NCBI GenBank assembly: GCA_002344215.1
Contig: DDSV01000023.1
Span: 1 to 64,000, forward strand
Direction of reading: 5' to 3'
Source: Akkermansiaceae bacterium UBA2381
Lineage (GTDB): Bacteria > Verrucomicrobiota > Verrucomicrobiia > Verrucomicrobiales > DEV007
DNA: 64,000 bases
Part shown: positions 25,394 through 34,603 of the stretch, piece by piece
Position numbering within the stretch: position 1 is the stretch's first letter
Layout: each line of letters begins with the position of its first letter
Notes under the pieces: generated by a model
Told to the model about the DNA's origin: nothing
The model's database searches: none
What the model saw: only the letters and a program-made list of their open reading frames with translations
Translations under genes and position numbers: made by a program

Positions 25394-26303
25394 AATATCC
25401 CAGTCCGGTTTCGCTCGAATACGGCTCGCTGGGGAGCGCTTTCCCTGCGCTTGGATCGGTCATCGGTCCCATGGTGAGACGCTGGCCAAGCTTTAGGATC
25501 CGGTAGCGCTGACCAAGCCGGTCACAGCAACTGGAGAACTCACCCGTGCTGGCGTTCCCCCGGTCAAAAAGCCCGTATTGGCAGGGTACCGCGAGGCTGG
25601 TGCTGATGGCCTTTGAGAACGCCGCGGCTTCGAAACCGTTCATGCTGCTTCCAGGCTGGTCGGATCGAGCTTCTCCGTTGATGGGAAGGAGGGCGAGATT
25701 CACCGACCAACGCCGCACTTCTTTCACCAGATTTGTATGCCAGACCGTCTCCCCGCTATGATAAAGCGCAAAGGGACCGAACAGGATGACAAAACCGAGA
25801 TCCTTCGAGTTGCCCAGTTCATCCCGGCGGATCTTTGGGTTCGCGGCATTGATTCCATGAAAATCGAACGGCCCCCATTTCGTATAGGTGCCGGCGTTGA
25901 CGGGAATAAAAGGCGGGGCGGCACTCCCGAGGATGGCATCCGCCTCCGGCACGTTTCCGGCAGGAAGGACGAGTTTCATTCCGGGATTTGCGGCCCGGAG
26001 AGGCAGGATGGTTTCCGGATCCAGTCGATCCGGCTCATTGTTGCTGCAGACCACCAGATCAATTCCTTCAAGAAAGAGGGGGTCGACGACCCGCTCCGAA
26101 ATGCGGGAGATGGCATGGGCTGTCCCTTCGAACTTGCGACTCATCGAGTCGGAGAGGTAGGGATCGATGAGTATGGCGAATTTGTCCCATTTGACGAGAA
26201 ATCCGCAGTGCCCCAGCCACCAGATGTGGATGGCACCGGTGACTCTGTCGGCATCCCTGAAGTCGGAGATAAATTCTTCGTCTTTCTGAACAGGCACAAT
26301 CAT
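25392..26303 (-). CDS. UlaG-like metallo-beta-lactamase-fold protein with all metal ligands replaced
   Basis: The ATG at 26303 is chosen because the family typically opens with MIVPVQKD; an ATG 17 codons upstream also exists. 303 aa. The fold is clear (IWWLGHCGFLVKWDKFAILI, DPYLSDSMSRKFE, ALYHSGETVWH, VNLALLPINGEA, LAVPCQYGLFD). Relatives carry SHNHTDHLD, PAAHE, YHSGDT and PCHYE. Here the first motif reads SNNEPDRLD, the Asp of the third is Glu and the His of the last is Gln, so metal binding should be lost. It is probably a non-catalytic relative; its role is unknown. Confidence 0.8.
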   Translation of the reverse strand: MIVPVQKDEEFISDFRDADRVTGAIHIWWLGHCGFLVKWDKFAILIDPYLSDSMSRKFEGTAHAISRISERVVDPLFLEGIDLVVCSNNEPDRLDPETILPLRAANPGMKLVLPAGNVPEADAILGSAAPPFIPVNAGTYTKWGPFDFHGINAANPKIRRDELGNSKDLGFVILFGPFALYHSGETVWHTNLVKEVRRWSVNLALLPINGEARSDQPGSSMNGFEAAAFSKAISTSLAVPCQYGLFDRGNASTGEFSSCCDRLGQRYRILKLGQRLTMGPMTDPSAGKALPSEPYSSETGLGY

Positions 26304-26451
26304 TGGCGGAAAAACAAGGCGGGGCCCCGAATGGCGGGGTGGACGGCTTATCATGCAATCGTTTTCCCGCCTTCACAAGCGTTCCGAACCATAAAGCTTT
26401 GTGAAAAGCCCGATTTTCCGAGCTTTTTCGGTCCCTTTTCCTGATTTTACC

Positions 26452-28392
26452 CTACGGAGCAGCCGGTTTGACCGGGGTGTCTTCCATGGGAACCACCGCC
26501 CGCTGTTTGGGACGTTTCGGTAGTTCCACCAGGAGGGTCTGATTCGGCTCGATTTTCTCGAGAGTTTTCAGCGCTTCTACTTCATTTCCGGCGAAGAGAT
26601 CGAGGTGCTCAATGAGGGTGGCCTGGCCCAGTCCGATCGTCATCGAGGACTCCAGTGCGAGCGGGCGTTCCATTGACCGGAGGACCCAATCTTTGTCACG
26701 GAAACTGAGTGATACACGGGTTCCGGTGGGTTGCCCCGTCACTCTGAGGTGAATCCAGCGGTCCATCGCCCCGCCGGCTTCGAGCCATCGAATTCTCCCC
26801 GTGCGATTCAGGTAGAAGATGTCCGCCTTTCCGTCGGCGTTCGGGTCGGCGATATCAAAGGCGACCGGTTCATCGAGGTAGCTTCCCCGGGAGACGACGG
26901 AGATTTCCATAAATCCGGATCCTTCCCGGTTCCAGAAGACCCGGTTGCCGGAAAGGGGACCGGTCCCGAGGAAGACATCCTCATATCCATCGTTGTCGAG
27001 GTCAACGATGCCTGCGGAAGTGACCCGCTCGTCCCCGGGAAGACCAGCCATCTCCGTCACTTCGGCGAACTTCCCTTCTCCTTCGTTGCGGAATAGCCTC
27101 AATGAACCTGTGACGGTTGTTTCTACCTGATTCGAAGCCGGGGTAGCCGGAACCTCTTTTGATTGAATCTTCGTCAGCAGGAGGTCGGTATTCCCGTCGA
27201 GATCGAAGTCGAAAAAGGAGGCCGAGGTGGTGGTTCCTGCCGCGCCGGCCAGTCCGGCAGCAGTCGCCTGATCTTCAAATCTCCACTCACTCCAAGCCCC
27301 GGCAGATTTGGTGAGGTAGAGCCGGTCATCCCGCCCCTCGATCCCGAGGAGAAAATCCGGAAAGCCATCCCCCGAAAAGTCGGCCACCTTGATCAGGTTC
27401 CCGCCCCGGGGAAGCCAGAGTTTCAGATCCCAGGCGACCGGCTGGAAAATCCCCGCGGCAGTCTGGTGATAGAGTTCGAGGGGATGGTCCCGGCTGGTGA
27501 CGAGAAGGTCGAGAAGACCGTCATTGTCGTAGTCGATCCATGCCGCCGCCGTCGTGTCATTGAAAGAAAGAAGGCCCGTGGCAATGGTGACATCTTCAAA
27601 TTTTCCCTCCACTTCATTGCGCAGAAGTGAGTTGGGCAAACCGCCTTCTCTCGTGATGAAAAGATCGAGATCACCGTCGCCGTCATAGTCGCCCGGATAG
27701 ACGCCGTTCCCTGGAGTGATGCCCTTGAGATCATCGAGAGCTTCAAGGGTTCCGTCCGCCTTGATTCGAAAAAGAGCGGATCCGCCGCCAGCTACGATCT
27801 CCGTCGAATCAATCGCGTTCAGGTTCCCGACCGCAAAAGGTCCGGTCAGTTCGCAGCGGCGATCGGCGAGACGAACGGGATAGGTTTCTGATTCCGGGAG
27901 CGGTCGGGCATTCTGGCGAATGGCTTCAGGGACCTTAGACTGGTCAACCCCGAGAGCCGCGAGGGCCAGATTGAACTGCCATTGCTCGGATTTGGTCGGT
28001 TCGCCTTCCTCATCCTGCTGCATCCCCGTCACGAAGGCCTTGAGTCCGGCTTCGTCCTTCGGGACCGCATCGGACGAAAAGGGGAGGGGGGCATCAGGGA
28101 GCAGGTCGAGCAAGGCCTCTTCGGCCGATTTCACGGGCGACTCAGGAACCACCGTCTTTGCGGCGGCCTCTTTCTCTGCGATTAAGGTCTCGAGGATGGA
28201 CTCAATCGGCTGGCCGGCGAATCGTTCAAGTTGCCGGTGGTCGAGTCGTGTTGGTCGCGTTTCGGGGATCACATCGGTGAAGACAGGGTCTCCCGTGCCA
28301 AACCATCCTGATCGCCAGCCGTGGAAACCGACTGCGACGGCAGCAAGAAGAAGCGCTCCCAGGGCGCCAAAGATCAGTTTCCGTTTCGACAT
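26452..28392 (-). CDS. Membrane-anchored FG-GAP/VCBS repeat protein
   Basis: 646 aa. An N-terminal anchor (LIFGALGALLLAAVAVGF) is followed by about 180 helical residues and then a beta-propeller built from FG-GAP repeats with calcium-binding loops: DYDGDGDLDLFI, DYDNDGLLDLLV, DFSGDGFPDFLL, DFDLDGNTDLLL, DLDNDGYEDVFL and DPNADGKADIFY. The last roughly 100 residues resemble the ASPIC/UnbV domain (WIHLRVTGQPTGTRVSL), followed by a Pro-rich tail. Such proteins are extracytoplasmic binding scaffolds, frequent in Verrucomicrobia and Planctomycetes. A function cannot be given. Confidence 0.85.
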   Translation of the reverse strand: MSKRKLIFGALGALLLAAVAVGFHGWRSGWFGTGDPVFTDVIPETRPTRLDHRQLERFAGQPIESILETLIAEKEAAAKTVVPESPVKSAEEALLDLLPDAPLPFSSDAVPKDEAGLKAFVTGMQQDEEGEPTKSEQWQFNLALAALGVDQSKVPEAIRQNARPLPESETYPVRLADRRCELTGPFAVGNLNAIDSTEIVAGGGSALFRIKADGTLEALDDLKGITPGNGVYPGDYDGDGDLDLFITREGGLPNSLLRNEVEGKFEDVTIATGLLSFNDTTAAAWIDYDNDGLLDLLVTSRDHPLELYHQTAAGIFQPVAWDLKLWLPRGGNLIKVADFSGDGFPDFLLGIEGRDDRLYLTKSAGAWSEWRFEDQATAAGLAGAAGTTTSASFFDFDLDGNTDLLLTKIQSKEVPATPASNQVETTVTGSLRLFRNEGEGKFAEVTEMAGLPGDERVTSAGIVDLDNDGYEDVFLGTGPLSGNRVFWNREGSGFMEISVVSRGSYLDEPVAFDIADPNADGKADIFYLNRTGRIRWLEAGGAMDRWIHLRVTGQPTGTRVSLSFRDKDWVLRSMERPLALESSMTIGLGQATLIEHLDLFAGNEVEALKTLEKIEPNQTLLVELPKRPKQRAVVPMEDTPVKPAAP

Positions 28393-28456
28393 ACAAAGAA
28401 ATTATATCCCCGCCTCAGAATTCTGCCCGTCCTGATTGCCTGAAAAAAGAGATCAT

Positions 28457-29506
28457 TCAGTTGCTCCGCCGTGAAAGGTCCCTCCAGCGATCAAGGACTG
28501 AGAGTGCCCCGCCCTCATCGAGGGAGCGGTTCGCCATCTCGAGACCCTTGCTGAGATCCGGGGCTTTACCGGTGATGACGAGACCTGCTGCGGCGTTCAA
28601 GGCGACGATGTCCCGCTTTGGTCCGCGAATTTTTCCCTCAAGAATTCCGGTAATGATGGCGGCATTTTCCGAAGCATCGCCCCCCTGGAGTTCTTCGAGG
28701 GTGGCGTGTCCGAGAGGGAGTGAAGAGGGTAGGATGGCAGAGGCGACCCTGTCAGGATCTGACGTCGACCAGACCTGGGAGGGGCCCAGAGTGGAGAGTT
28801 CGTCCATGCCGGCCCCGTTTTCTGTCGTTCCATGAACGGCCCAGGCAACCCGGCGGCCAAGCCTGGCGAGAATATCTGCAAAGATGGGACCAAACGCCGG
28901 GTCAAAAACGCCGATGAGCTGGTAGTCGGGGCGAGCCGGATTGAGAAGTGGTCCGAGGAGATTGAAAATGGTCCGTTTTCCCTCCTCCGCGAGCTGCTTC
29001 CTGACCGGGACGACCGCTTTGAAGGCGGGGTGATAGAGGGGGGCAAAGAGGAAGCCCGCACCGACTTCTTCAAGGCAGCGGCCGAATTCGTCGGGTGGGA
29101 GGTCGATCCGAATTCCGAGCGCCTCGAGGACGTCGGCTCCACCGCTTTTCGACGTGATTCCCCGGTTTCCATGTTTGACCACGGCGATACCGTTCGCCGC
29201 GAGGAGAAAAACGCTGGCGGTGGAAACGTTGAAGAGGTTGAGCTTGTCTCCGCCGGTGCCACACACGTCGAGCAGCGGCTTTCCGATTTTTTCCCGATCC
29301 AGCGAGGGTTGGATAGCCCGTTCGAGGAAGGCTGCCGCAAAGGAGGCGATTTCGGCGGCGGTGGCACCCTTGTCGGAGAGCGAGGAAAGAAAGTCGGCCT
29401 TGTCCTGATTCGGCACGGATTCATCCAGCAACGCGTTGGCCGCCTCACCGATCTGGTCGGTGTTCAGCTCGATGCCCCGGGCAATGATTCCAGTGAGTTC
29501 CTGCAT
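28457..29506 (-). CDS. trpD: Anthranilate phosphoribosyltransferase
   Basis: The ATG at 29506 (MQELTGII) gives 349 aa, the normal length; an ATG 12 codons upstream would add a basic leader. The enzyme joins anthranilate to PRPP in tryptophan synthesis. The glycine-rich PRPP site GTGGD, then NVSTA, KHGNRGITSKSGGADVLEAL and the anthranilate-site region FNLLGPLLNPA are intact. No other trp genes are adjacent, so the pathway is dispersed. It is divergent from yqgE. Confidence 0.95.
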   Translation of the reverse strand: MQELTGIIARGIELNTDQIGEAANALLDESVPNQDKADFLSSLSDKGATAAEIASFAAAFLERAIQPSLDREKIGKPLLDVCGTGGDKLNLFNVSTASVFLLAANGIAVVKHGNRGITSKSGGADVLEALGIRIDLPPDEFGRCLEEVGAGFLFAPLYHPAFKAVVPVRKQLAEEGKRTIFNLLGPLLNPARPDYQLIGVFDPAFGPIFADILARLGRRVAWAVHGTTENGAGMDELSTLGPSQVWSTSDPDRVASAILPSSLPLGHATLEELQGGDASENAAIITGILEGKIRGPKRDIVALNAAAGLVITGKAPDLSKGLEMANRSLDEGGALSVLDRWRDLSRRSN

Positions 29507-29596
29507 AGGCGGCAGTGAACACCGTCGCTTACGGGTTGCCAACGCGTAAATTCTGTTTGAGGTTCCGGTAGGGTTGAAAATATCAGGAGAGTCCTA

Positions 29597-30169
29597 ATGC
29601 CATCCCAGGGTCCAGTGGAGAAATCACTCAAAGGCAGCCTCATTCTGGCCGATCCCAGCCTGCGGGAGCCGACCTTTTTTCAGAGTGTCCTGCTTGTGAC
29701 CGAGCACAACAGTGAATCCGGTGCGTTCGGCTACATTCTCAACCGTCCTCTTGATCGCCGGGTCGGCGATCTTCTGAGCGGCAACATTCTGCCCAAAGAT
29801 CAACGCGAGAAACTCGCCGGGGTCCCCGTCTTCATGGGTGGACCGGTCAGCACCGAGCACCTCACCTTTTCCGCCCTCGGCTGGTCGGAGGATGATGGAA
29901 AACTCCAGTACTCGACCCACCTTTCCGCCGCCGAGGCAGTGATGTATGAGATGGAGGGGTTCCAGATCCGCGCTTTTGTCGGTTATTCCGGCTGGTCCGG
30001 TGGTCAGTTGGAGGATGAACTGGAACAGCGGGCCTGGATCACTCATCAGCCGGAGAAATCAATCATCGAAGTCTCCAACGTCAGTCATCTCTGGAAAACA
30101 CTCCTGAGAGATCTCAGCCCCTGGCATCGTCTCCTTGCTGACGAGCCGGAGAATCCGGGTTTGAACTGA
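29597..30169 (+). CDS. yqgE: UPF0301/YqgE (AlgH) family protein
   Basis: 190 aa, the usual length. Family signatures are present: GSLILADPSLREPTFFQSVL at the N-terminus, GAFGYILNRPL, VFMGGPVSTEHLTF, and FVGYSGWSGGQLEDELEQ with WL/I-like spacing at the C-terminus. The biochemical role of the family is unsettled; it is called a putative transcriptional regulator in some organisms. The gene is convergent with the next one, only 22 bases apart. Confidence 0.93.
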   Translation: MPSQGPVEKSLKGSLILADPSLREPTFFQSVLLVTEHNSESGAFGYILNRPLDRRVGDLLSGNILPKDQREKLAGVPVFMGGPVSTEHLTFSALGWSEDDGKLQYSTHLSAAEAVMYEMEGFQIRAFVGYSGWSGGQLEDELEQRAWITHQPEKSIIEVSNVSHLWKTLLRDLSPWHRLLADEPENPGLN

Positions 30170-30191
30170 GTTCCCCGGCCCTTTTTCCCGC

Positions 30192-30656
30192 CTAGAAAAC
30201 TTCGAGTATCATCAGATCGGGATCGGTGAGGACCGTGCCGGCCGTTTTTCCGAGGAGATTCCGGCTCAAGGGTGATCCCGGTCCCAGCACGGTGACTTCC
30301 TCCCCGGTATCCGAGGTGATGACCAATCCTCCCCCCGCCGGGGCAAGGAGGTAATACAAAATCTCATCGTCCTTTTCCGCCTCAATGAGGGCTCCTGATT
30401 CGATGGGGTCGTCGAAATCGAAATCCCTGACTTCAAACATCTCGAGCAAAGAGATCGCTCGAAGAATTTCATCGGCCTGTCCGGCCTGACCTGCGGCCAG
30501 ATAGGAAGCTTCAAGGCCCCGGGTGTCATATTTATTCTCGGCACGGGTATCCGTTCCCGTCGCCGCCTCGCGGGAACCCGTCAGAGCCGCGACGGCACGC
30601 TCGTACTGGCGGGACAGCTCGGCTTTCAAGGTTTCGACGAGGCGTGTTTTGTTCAT
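30192..30656 (-). CDS. GreA/GreB C-terminal-like protein
   Basis: 154 aa. An N-terminal helical part (LVETLKAELSRQYERAVAAL) with ENKYDTRGLEASYLAAGQA is followed by a beta-domain of the GreA/GreB/Rnk C-terminal type (YYLLAPAGGGLVITSDTGEE, LGPGSPLSRNLLGKTAG). Gre factors rescue backtracked RNA polymerase by means of an acidic coiled-coil tip. Here the N-terminal helix pair is shorter and the acidic tip is not evident, so transcript cleavage activity is uncertain and it might bind polymerase or another target differently. Confidence 0.72.
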   Translation of the reverse strand: MNKTRLVETLKAELSRQYERAVAALTGSREAATGTDTRAENKYDTRGLEASYLAAGQAGQADEILRAISLLEMFEVRDFDFDDPIESGALIEAEKDDEILYYLLAPAGGGLVITSDTGEEVTVLGPGSPLSRNLLGKTAGTVLTDPDLMILEVF

Positions 30657-30771
30657 GAAAGGAAAGTCAGCATCCGGGGATGCGGTGGAGGGTGGAGCGT
30701 TCTCCCCAAAATAATCCAGCGCAAGAGCGTCTTTTGGAGCATCGTCCCGTAATTAGTCCGTCTTCCGGGAG

Positions 30772-31383
30772 ATGATACGACGTTTGAAATCTTGTTTTTT
30801 TGTTCTGCTCATTCTCAGCACGGTTCCCGGGCGTGCCGACGAGCACCCGCCCGTCGATGCGGAGAGCTTGAAGAAGATGGCGGCCGGTGAATATGTCGTG
30901 CTTGAGCGCCGCCCCGACGAAACCGATACCCTTGACCATCGTTTTGTCACCGTCGGCGCGATCATTGAGGGAACCCAACGGGAGATCTGGGAGGTGATCA
31001 ACGACAAGGAGCATGCCGCTGATTTTATCGACGGAGTGCTTGAGTCAAAAGTCCTCGAACGCGAGGGGAATCGCATTCTTGTTGAACAGCGAACCCAGGT
31101 TGGCGGGCCGAAGGGCTCCTACCGTTATCGCCTGACTCATCAATTGACCCCGATGACACGTGCCGATTTTACCTATTCCGGCGGTGAATTGCGAGACGTC
31201 ATCGGCAGTTGGTGGATTTTTGAGGGGACGGCACCGTCGAATCACCTGGTCGTCTATTCGCTTCATATTGATCCCGGTTTTCTCGCCCCTCAGTTGGTGG
31301 TAAAAAGCGGGATGAAAAAGTCCATGCCAGGGACGATCCGATCCATTGCCAGGGAAGTTTTGCGCCGCAGGACCCGCGAATAG
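30772..31383 (+). CDS. Secreted SRPBCC (START-like) protein
   Basis: 203 aa. A signal peptide (LKSCFFVLLILSTVPGRA) leads into a domain with the helix-grip pattern of the polyketide-cyclase/SRPBCC superfamily: TVGAIIEGTQREIWEVINDK, HAADFIDGVLESKVLER, ILVEQRTQVGG, then a long C-terminal helix ending in a basic tail (RSIAREVLRRRTRE). Members bind hydrophobic ligands. It is divergent from the GreA-like gene. The ligand is unknown. Confidence 0.75.
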   Translation: MIRRLKSCFFVLLILSTVPGRADEHPPVDAESLKKMAAGEYVVLERRPDETDTLDHRFVTVGAIIEGTQREIWEVINDKEHAADFIDGVLESKVLEREGNRILVEQRTQVGGPKGSYRYRLTHQLTPMTRADFTYSGGELRDVIGSWWIFEGTAPSNHLVVYSLHIDPGFLAPQLVVKSGMKKSMPGTIRSIAREVLRRRTRE

Positions 31384-31470
31384 TCGTTAGCCCACTAAAA
31401 GGGGTGAGGTCCGATTCCTACCCGGGCCCGATTGGCCTGATTGCGGTCCGACGAATTGGCGGCATTTTGG

Positions 31471-31500
31471 TTGAAATTATATAAATTATAATTATTATAT
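31471..31500 (+). promoter_or_regulatory. AT-rich sigma-70-type promoter
   Basis: TTGAAA at 31471-31476 pairs with TATTAT at 31493-31498 (16-base spacing) or TTATAT at 31495-31500 (18-base spacing). The interval is almost pure A/T, unlike its surroundings. A transcript would start near 31507, close to the first possible start codon. Confidence 0.5.
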
Positions 31501-31525
31501 CCGACCTTTGCCGCAAGTTATCTTC

Positions 31526-32563
31526 ATGTATCCACCCCCAAGCCTATCAGAAATCCCGGACGCACCGACGCCGCGAGCCCTTGGGCGTCTGGAATCATTG
31601 AAGGGACTGCTTTCGGGGATTTTTGGCAAAGATCCGGATTCGCGATGGGGCACCCAACTGATGCGGATTTCGAGCGATATGATCGTGATCTGTGATGAAG
31701 ATCTCCGAATTTGTCATCACAATCGGGCCTTTCTCAAGGCCATCGGGCACTCCCCGGGTAGTTTCCGTGGCCAAAATCTGGACGTTTTTTTTCCCGAATC
31801 GGAAAGAAGGGGAGTCATTGAGGCCTTCGACGAATGGCGAAAAGGACATGCGGCGGGGATGCGATTTCAAGCCTCTTTCCTTACCACCCGGGGCACACGG
31901 ATTTTTGATGCCAGGGTAGTGAGAAGCCGCGATAAACGAGGGTCGTTTTTTTACTACATGGTCCTCAGAGAGGATGCCAAACCGGGTCGATCAGGACGGC
32001 ATCCCGAAGAGCACGAGCCGGAACCATTTTTTCAAGGCCTCCCGGTGGCGGCGTGGAGGACGGATGCTTCACTCTGTGTCACCCGCGTTTACGGAAACCT
32101 CTGGCCTCAACTAGGCGCGGCGAGTGAGGATTTGATCGGGAAGAACATGGGAGATCCAAAGCGTTCGCGACTCCCTGAGGTTTTTTATGGCATTGACCTC
32201 ACTGACTCACTTGCCGGGATGAGTCTTCAGACCGAAGTGTCCCGGGAAGGGGAAACGTTCTCCGTTACCGTCGAGCCCTTTCTCGATGAGGCGGGACAAG
32301 TGGTGGGAACAGTTGGCCTGTTGCGCCGCTTGCCTCTCTCAAGGCAGTCCGGGCGAGAGAGTTTTCCTGTCTTTTCCATGGTTGCGGCAAGCCATCGCGC
32401 ACGGCACCACCTGCCGCCTTGGACCTCTGATGGTGGAATCAGCATCGTGACCGGAAGGGTTCCGAGATTTTCCGATGACGCTGATGAGTCAGGTGAGATG
32501 ATGGAGACAAGAAGCTTTACCCCCCGTTCCCGGGGGGTGTCGTCACCCGGAGTCGGTTGCTGA
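31526..32563 (+). CDS. Protein with two PAS-type sensor domains and no output domain
   Basis: The ATG at 31526 gives 345 aa; a TTG six codons upstream is possible but would nearly coincide with the transcript start. Residues about 40-155 form a PAS domain (MRISSDMIVICDEDLRICHH, NRAFLKAIGHSPGSFRGQNL, FFYYMVLRED). Residues about 170-270 form a second PAS-like domain (FFQGLPVAAWRTDASLCVTR, FSVTVEPFLDEAGQVVGTVG). The tail is disordered. No kinase, cyclase or DNA-binding module is attached, so it is either an adaptor or a stand-alone sensor. Confidence 0.75.
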   Translation: MYPPPSLSEIPDAPTPRALGRLESLKGLLSGIFGKDPDSRWGTQLMRISSDMIVICDEDLRICHHNRAFLKAIGHSPGSFRGQNLDVFFPESERRGVIEAFDEWRKGHAAGMRFQASFLTTRGTRIFDARVVRSRDKRGSFFYYMVLREDAKPGRSGRHPEEHEPEPFFQGLPVAAWRTDASLCVTRVYGNLWPQLGAASEDLIGKNMGDPKRSRLPEVFYGIDLTDSLAGMSLQTEVSREGETFSVTVEPFLDEAGQVVGTVGLLRRLPLSRQSGRESFPVFSMVAASHRARHHLPPWTSDGGISIVTGRVPRFSDDADESGEMMETRSFTPRSRGVSSPGVGC

Positions 32564-32776
32564 CGCGGAGAAGACTCACCGCCGGGCGCAATCGCCTCGA
32601 AACGGCCGGCGGCAATGCGAGGGACGCTATTTCGGGATTCCTTTTATCCGTCGTTGATTTCAATTCGACTTCAACGAACTTCCAAGACCTATGGAGATTG
32701 AGCGTTTTTCGGATTCACGGGTCCAAACGCTGTGTCCATTGCCCTCAACCCGGTTACCCCTGAAGATAAAGCGATC

Positions 32777-34585
32777 ATGGTCAAAATGAGATTTTTCGCC
32801 ACTGTAGCCCTCCTCGGATTTGGAGGATTCGCTCAAGCCCAGCAGTTTCCCCCGTCCGATTGGCAGCCGGAAACCTCACCTCTCGCTTCCGAATTCGCCG
32901 AGCCGGGAGGAAAATTCACGACATTTGGCTCCCAGTATCCGAAGAGCTTCAACTTCCAGATCGACAACAATGTCTTTTCCCGTGAGATCTTCCGCCTGAT
33001 GTTCGAGGGGCTCCTCGACACGGATCCGATCACCCTTGAGGACAGGCCGGGACTCGCCAATCGATGGGAGATCTCAGAGGACAAAAAGTCTTTCACTTTT
33101 CACCTCGATCCCCGCGCGAAGTGGAGTGACGGCAAGCCGGTCTCTTCCGAGGATGTGATCTGGAGTTTCGAGGCAATCAAGAATCCGGATCATCTCACGG
33201 GCTCGCTCCAGTCCATTCTCAAGCGTCTCGTCAAGATCGAGGCTCCCGATGAGAAGACCGTCGTGATCCACGCGGAGGAAGTTCACTGGAAGAATCTCCA
33301 GGCCTGCACCGCCTTCCGCATCATGCCTAAACATTGGTGGAAGGATCAGGACTTCAACAAGGTGAACTATGAGTTTCCCGTTGTCTCCGGTCCCTACAAA
33401 CTCGGCGAGGTTGTTGAACCCCACTTCGCCCGGATGGAGCGACGGGAGGACTACTGGCGGGCCGGGTCGCCCGAGATGACGGGACTGCTGAATTTCGATA
33501 CGATCGAATACCGCTTTTATCCCGAAATGGATGTGGCCTTCGAGTCCTTCAAGAAGGGTGAGTTCGATTCCTTCGCCGTCTACACTTCGAGCCAGTGGAT
33601 GAAGGAGACCTCGGGCGAGCGCTTCGACAAACACTGGATCGCAAAGCAGTCCATCCACAATTACAACCCGATCGGTTTCCAGGGTTTCGCGATGAACATG
33701 CGCCGTGAGCCATACAATGACAAACGCGTTCGAAAGGCCCTTGCCCATCTTCTCGACCGGAAGCGGATGAACCAGACGATCATGTTCGACCAGTACACCC
33801 TGACAAGTTCCTACTGGCCCGATCTCTGGGATGAGAAGAATCCGAATCCGAACGTCGAGACCGGCTTCGATGTTGAGAAGGCGCGGGCCCTTCTGAAAGA
33901 GGCCGGTTGGGCCGTGAATCCCGCGACGGGCAAACTGGAGAAGGACGGCAAAGCCTTTGTCATGAACTTCCTGACCCGCGATCCGAGCACGACCAAATTC
34001 CTCCTCATCTACGAGGAAGCGCTCAAGGATGTCGGAATCGAACTGAAGATCGACCAGAAGGACTGGGCCTCCTGGGCGAGGGACATGGATGAATACAATT
34101 ACGACATCACCTGGGCTGCCTGGGGGGCGGGCACGGTGAAGGACCCCGAGGGTATGTGGGACTCCGCCTCGGCTGATCTCAAGGCGGGCAACAACATCAC
34201 CGGCTTCAAGAATCCCGAGGTCGACAAACTCATCGAGCAGACCCGCGAGATGTTCGAGGTGGCCGATCGTCATGAGGTCATCCGGCGGATCGACGAGATG
34301 GTCTACGAGGAGACCCCCTACATCCTCCTCTGGCATATCGACTACGTTCGCCTCCTTTACTGGAATCGTTATGGAATGCCCGACCACGTCCTCGGCAAAT
34401 ACACAGACGAGTGGGCCTCGGTCGACTACTGGTGGAACGACACCTTCCAGGCCGATGACCTCAAGGCGGCGATGGAAAGCAAAGCCGAGTTGCCTGCTCC
34501 TCCCCGGGACGTCTATTTCGACAAGGTGTTTGCTCCGGTCCCCACCGTTGCCGTCGGCCCGACCCGCGCCGAAGCCTTGCGCTGA
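32777..34585 (+). CDS. yejA: Peptide ABC transporter substrate-binding protein (YejA-like, SBP_bac_5)
   Basis: The ATG at 32777 begins a signal peptide (MRFFATVALLGFGGFAQA); 602 aa. The mature protein is a family 5 solute-binding protein: FEGLLDTDPITLEDRPGLAN, WEISEDKKSFTFHLDPRAKW, DGKPVSSEDVIWSFEAI, and KRVRKALAHLLDRKRMNQ in the second lobe. Gene order (binding protein, two permeases, double ATPase) is that of yejABEF, which imports oligopeptides and microcin C-type compounds in enterobacteria. The length agrees with YejA. It starts the operon, 17 bases before the first permease gene. Confidence 0.92.
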   Translation: MVKMRFFATVALLGFGGFAQAQQFPPSDWQPETSPLASEFAEPGGKFTTFGSQYPKSFNFQIDNNVFSREIFRLMFEGLLDTDPITLEDRPGLANRWEISEDKKSFTFHLDPRAKWSDGKPVSSEDVIWSFEAIKNPDHLTGSLQSILKRLVKIEAPDEKTVVIHAEEVHWKNLQACTAFRIMPKHWWKDQDFNKVNYEFPVVSGPYKLGEVVEPHFARMERREDYWRAGSPEMTGLLNFDTIEYRFYPEMDVAFESFKKGEFDSFAVYTSSQWMKETSGERFDKHWIAKQSIHNYNPIGFQGFAMNMRREPYNDKRVRKALAHLLDRKRMNQTIMFDQYTLTSSYWPDLWDEKNPNPNVETGFDVEKARALLKEAGWAVNPATGKLEKDGKAFVMNFLTRDPSTTKFLLIYEEALKDVGIELKIDQKDWASWARDMDEYNYDITWAAWGAGTVKDPEGMWDSASADLKAGNNITGFKNPEVDKLIEQTREMFEVADRHEVIRRIDEMVYEETPYILLWHIDYVRLLYWNRYGMPDHVLGKYTDEWASVDYWWNDTFQADDLKAAMESKAELPAPPRDVYFDKVFAPVPTVAVGPTRAEALR

Positions 34586-34603
34586 TCGCAAACCGATCCC
34601 GGT

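Noticed and set aside
31384..31470. Stretch with a T-arm-like sequence considered as a tRNA
   Set aside because: Only a three-base-pair arm forms around it and no acceptor or anticodon stem could be drawn.
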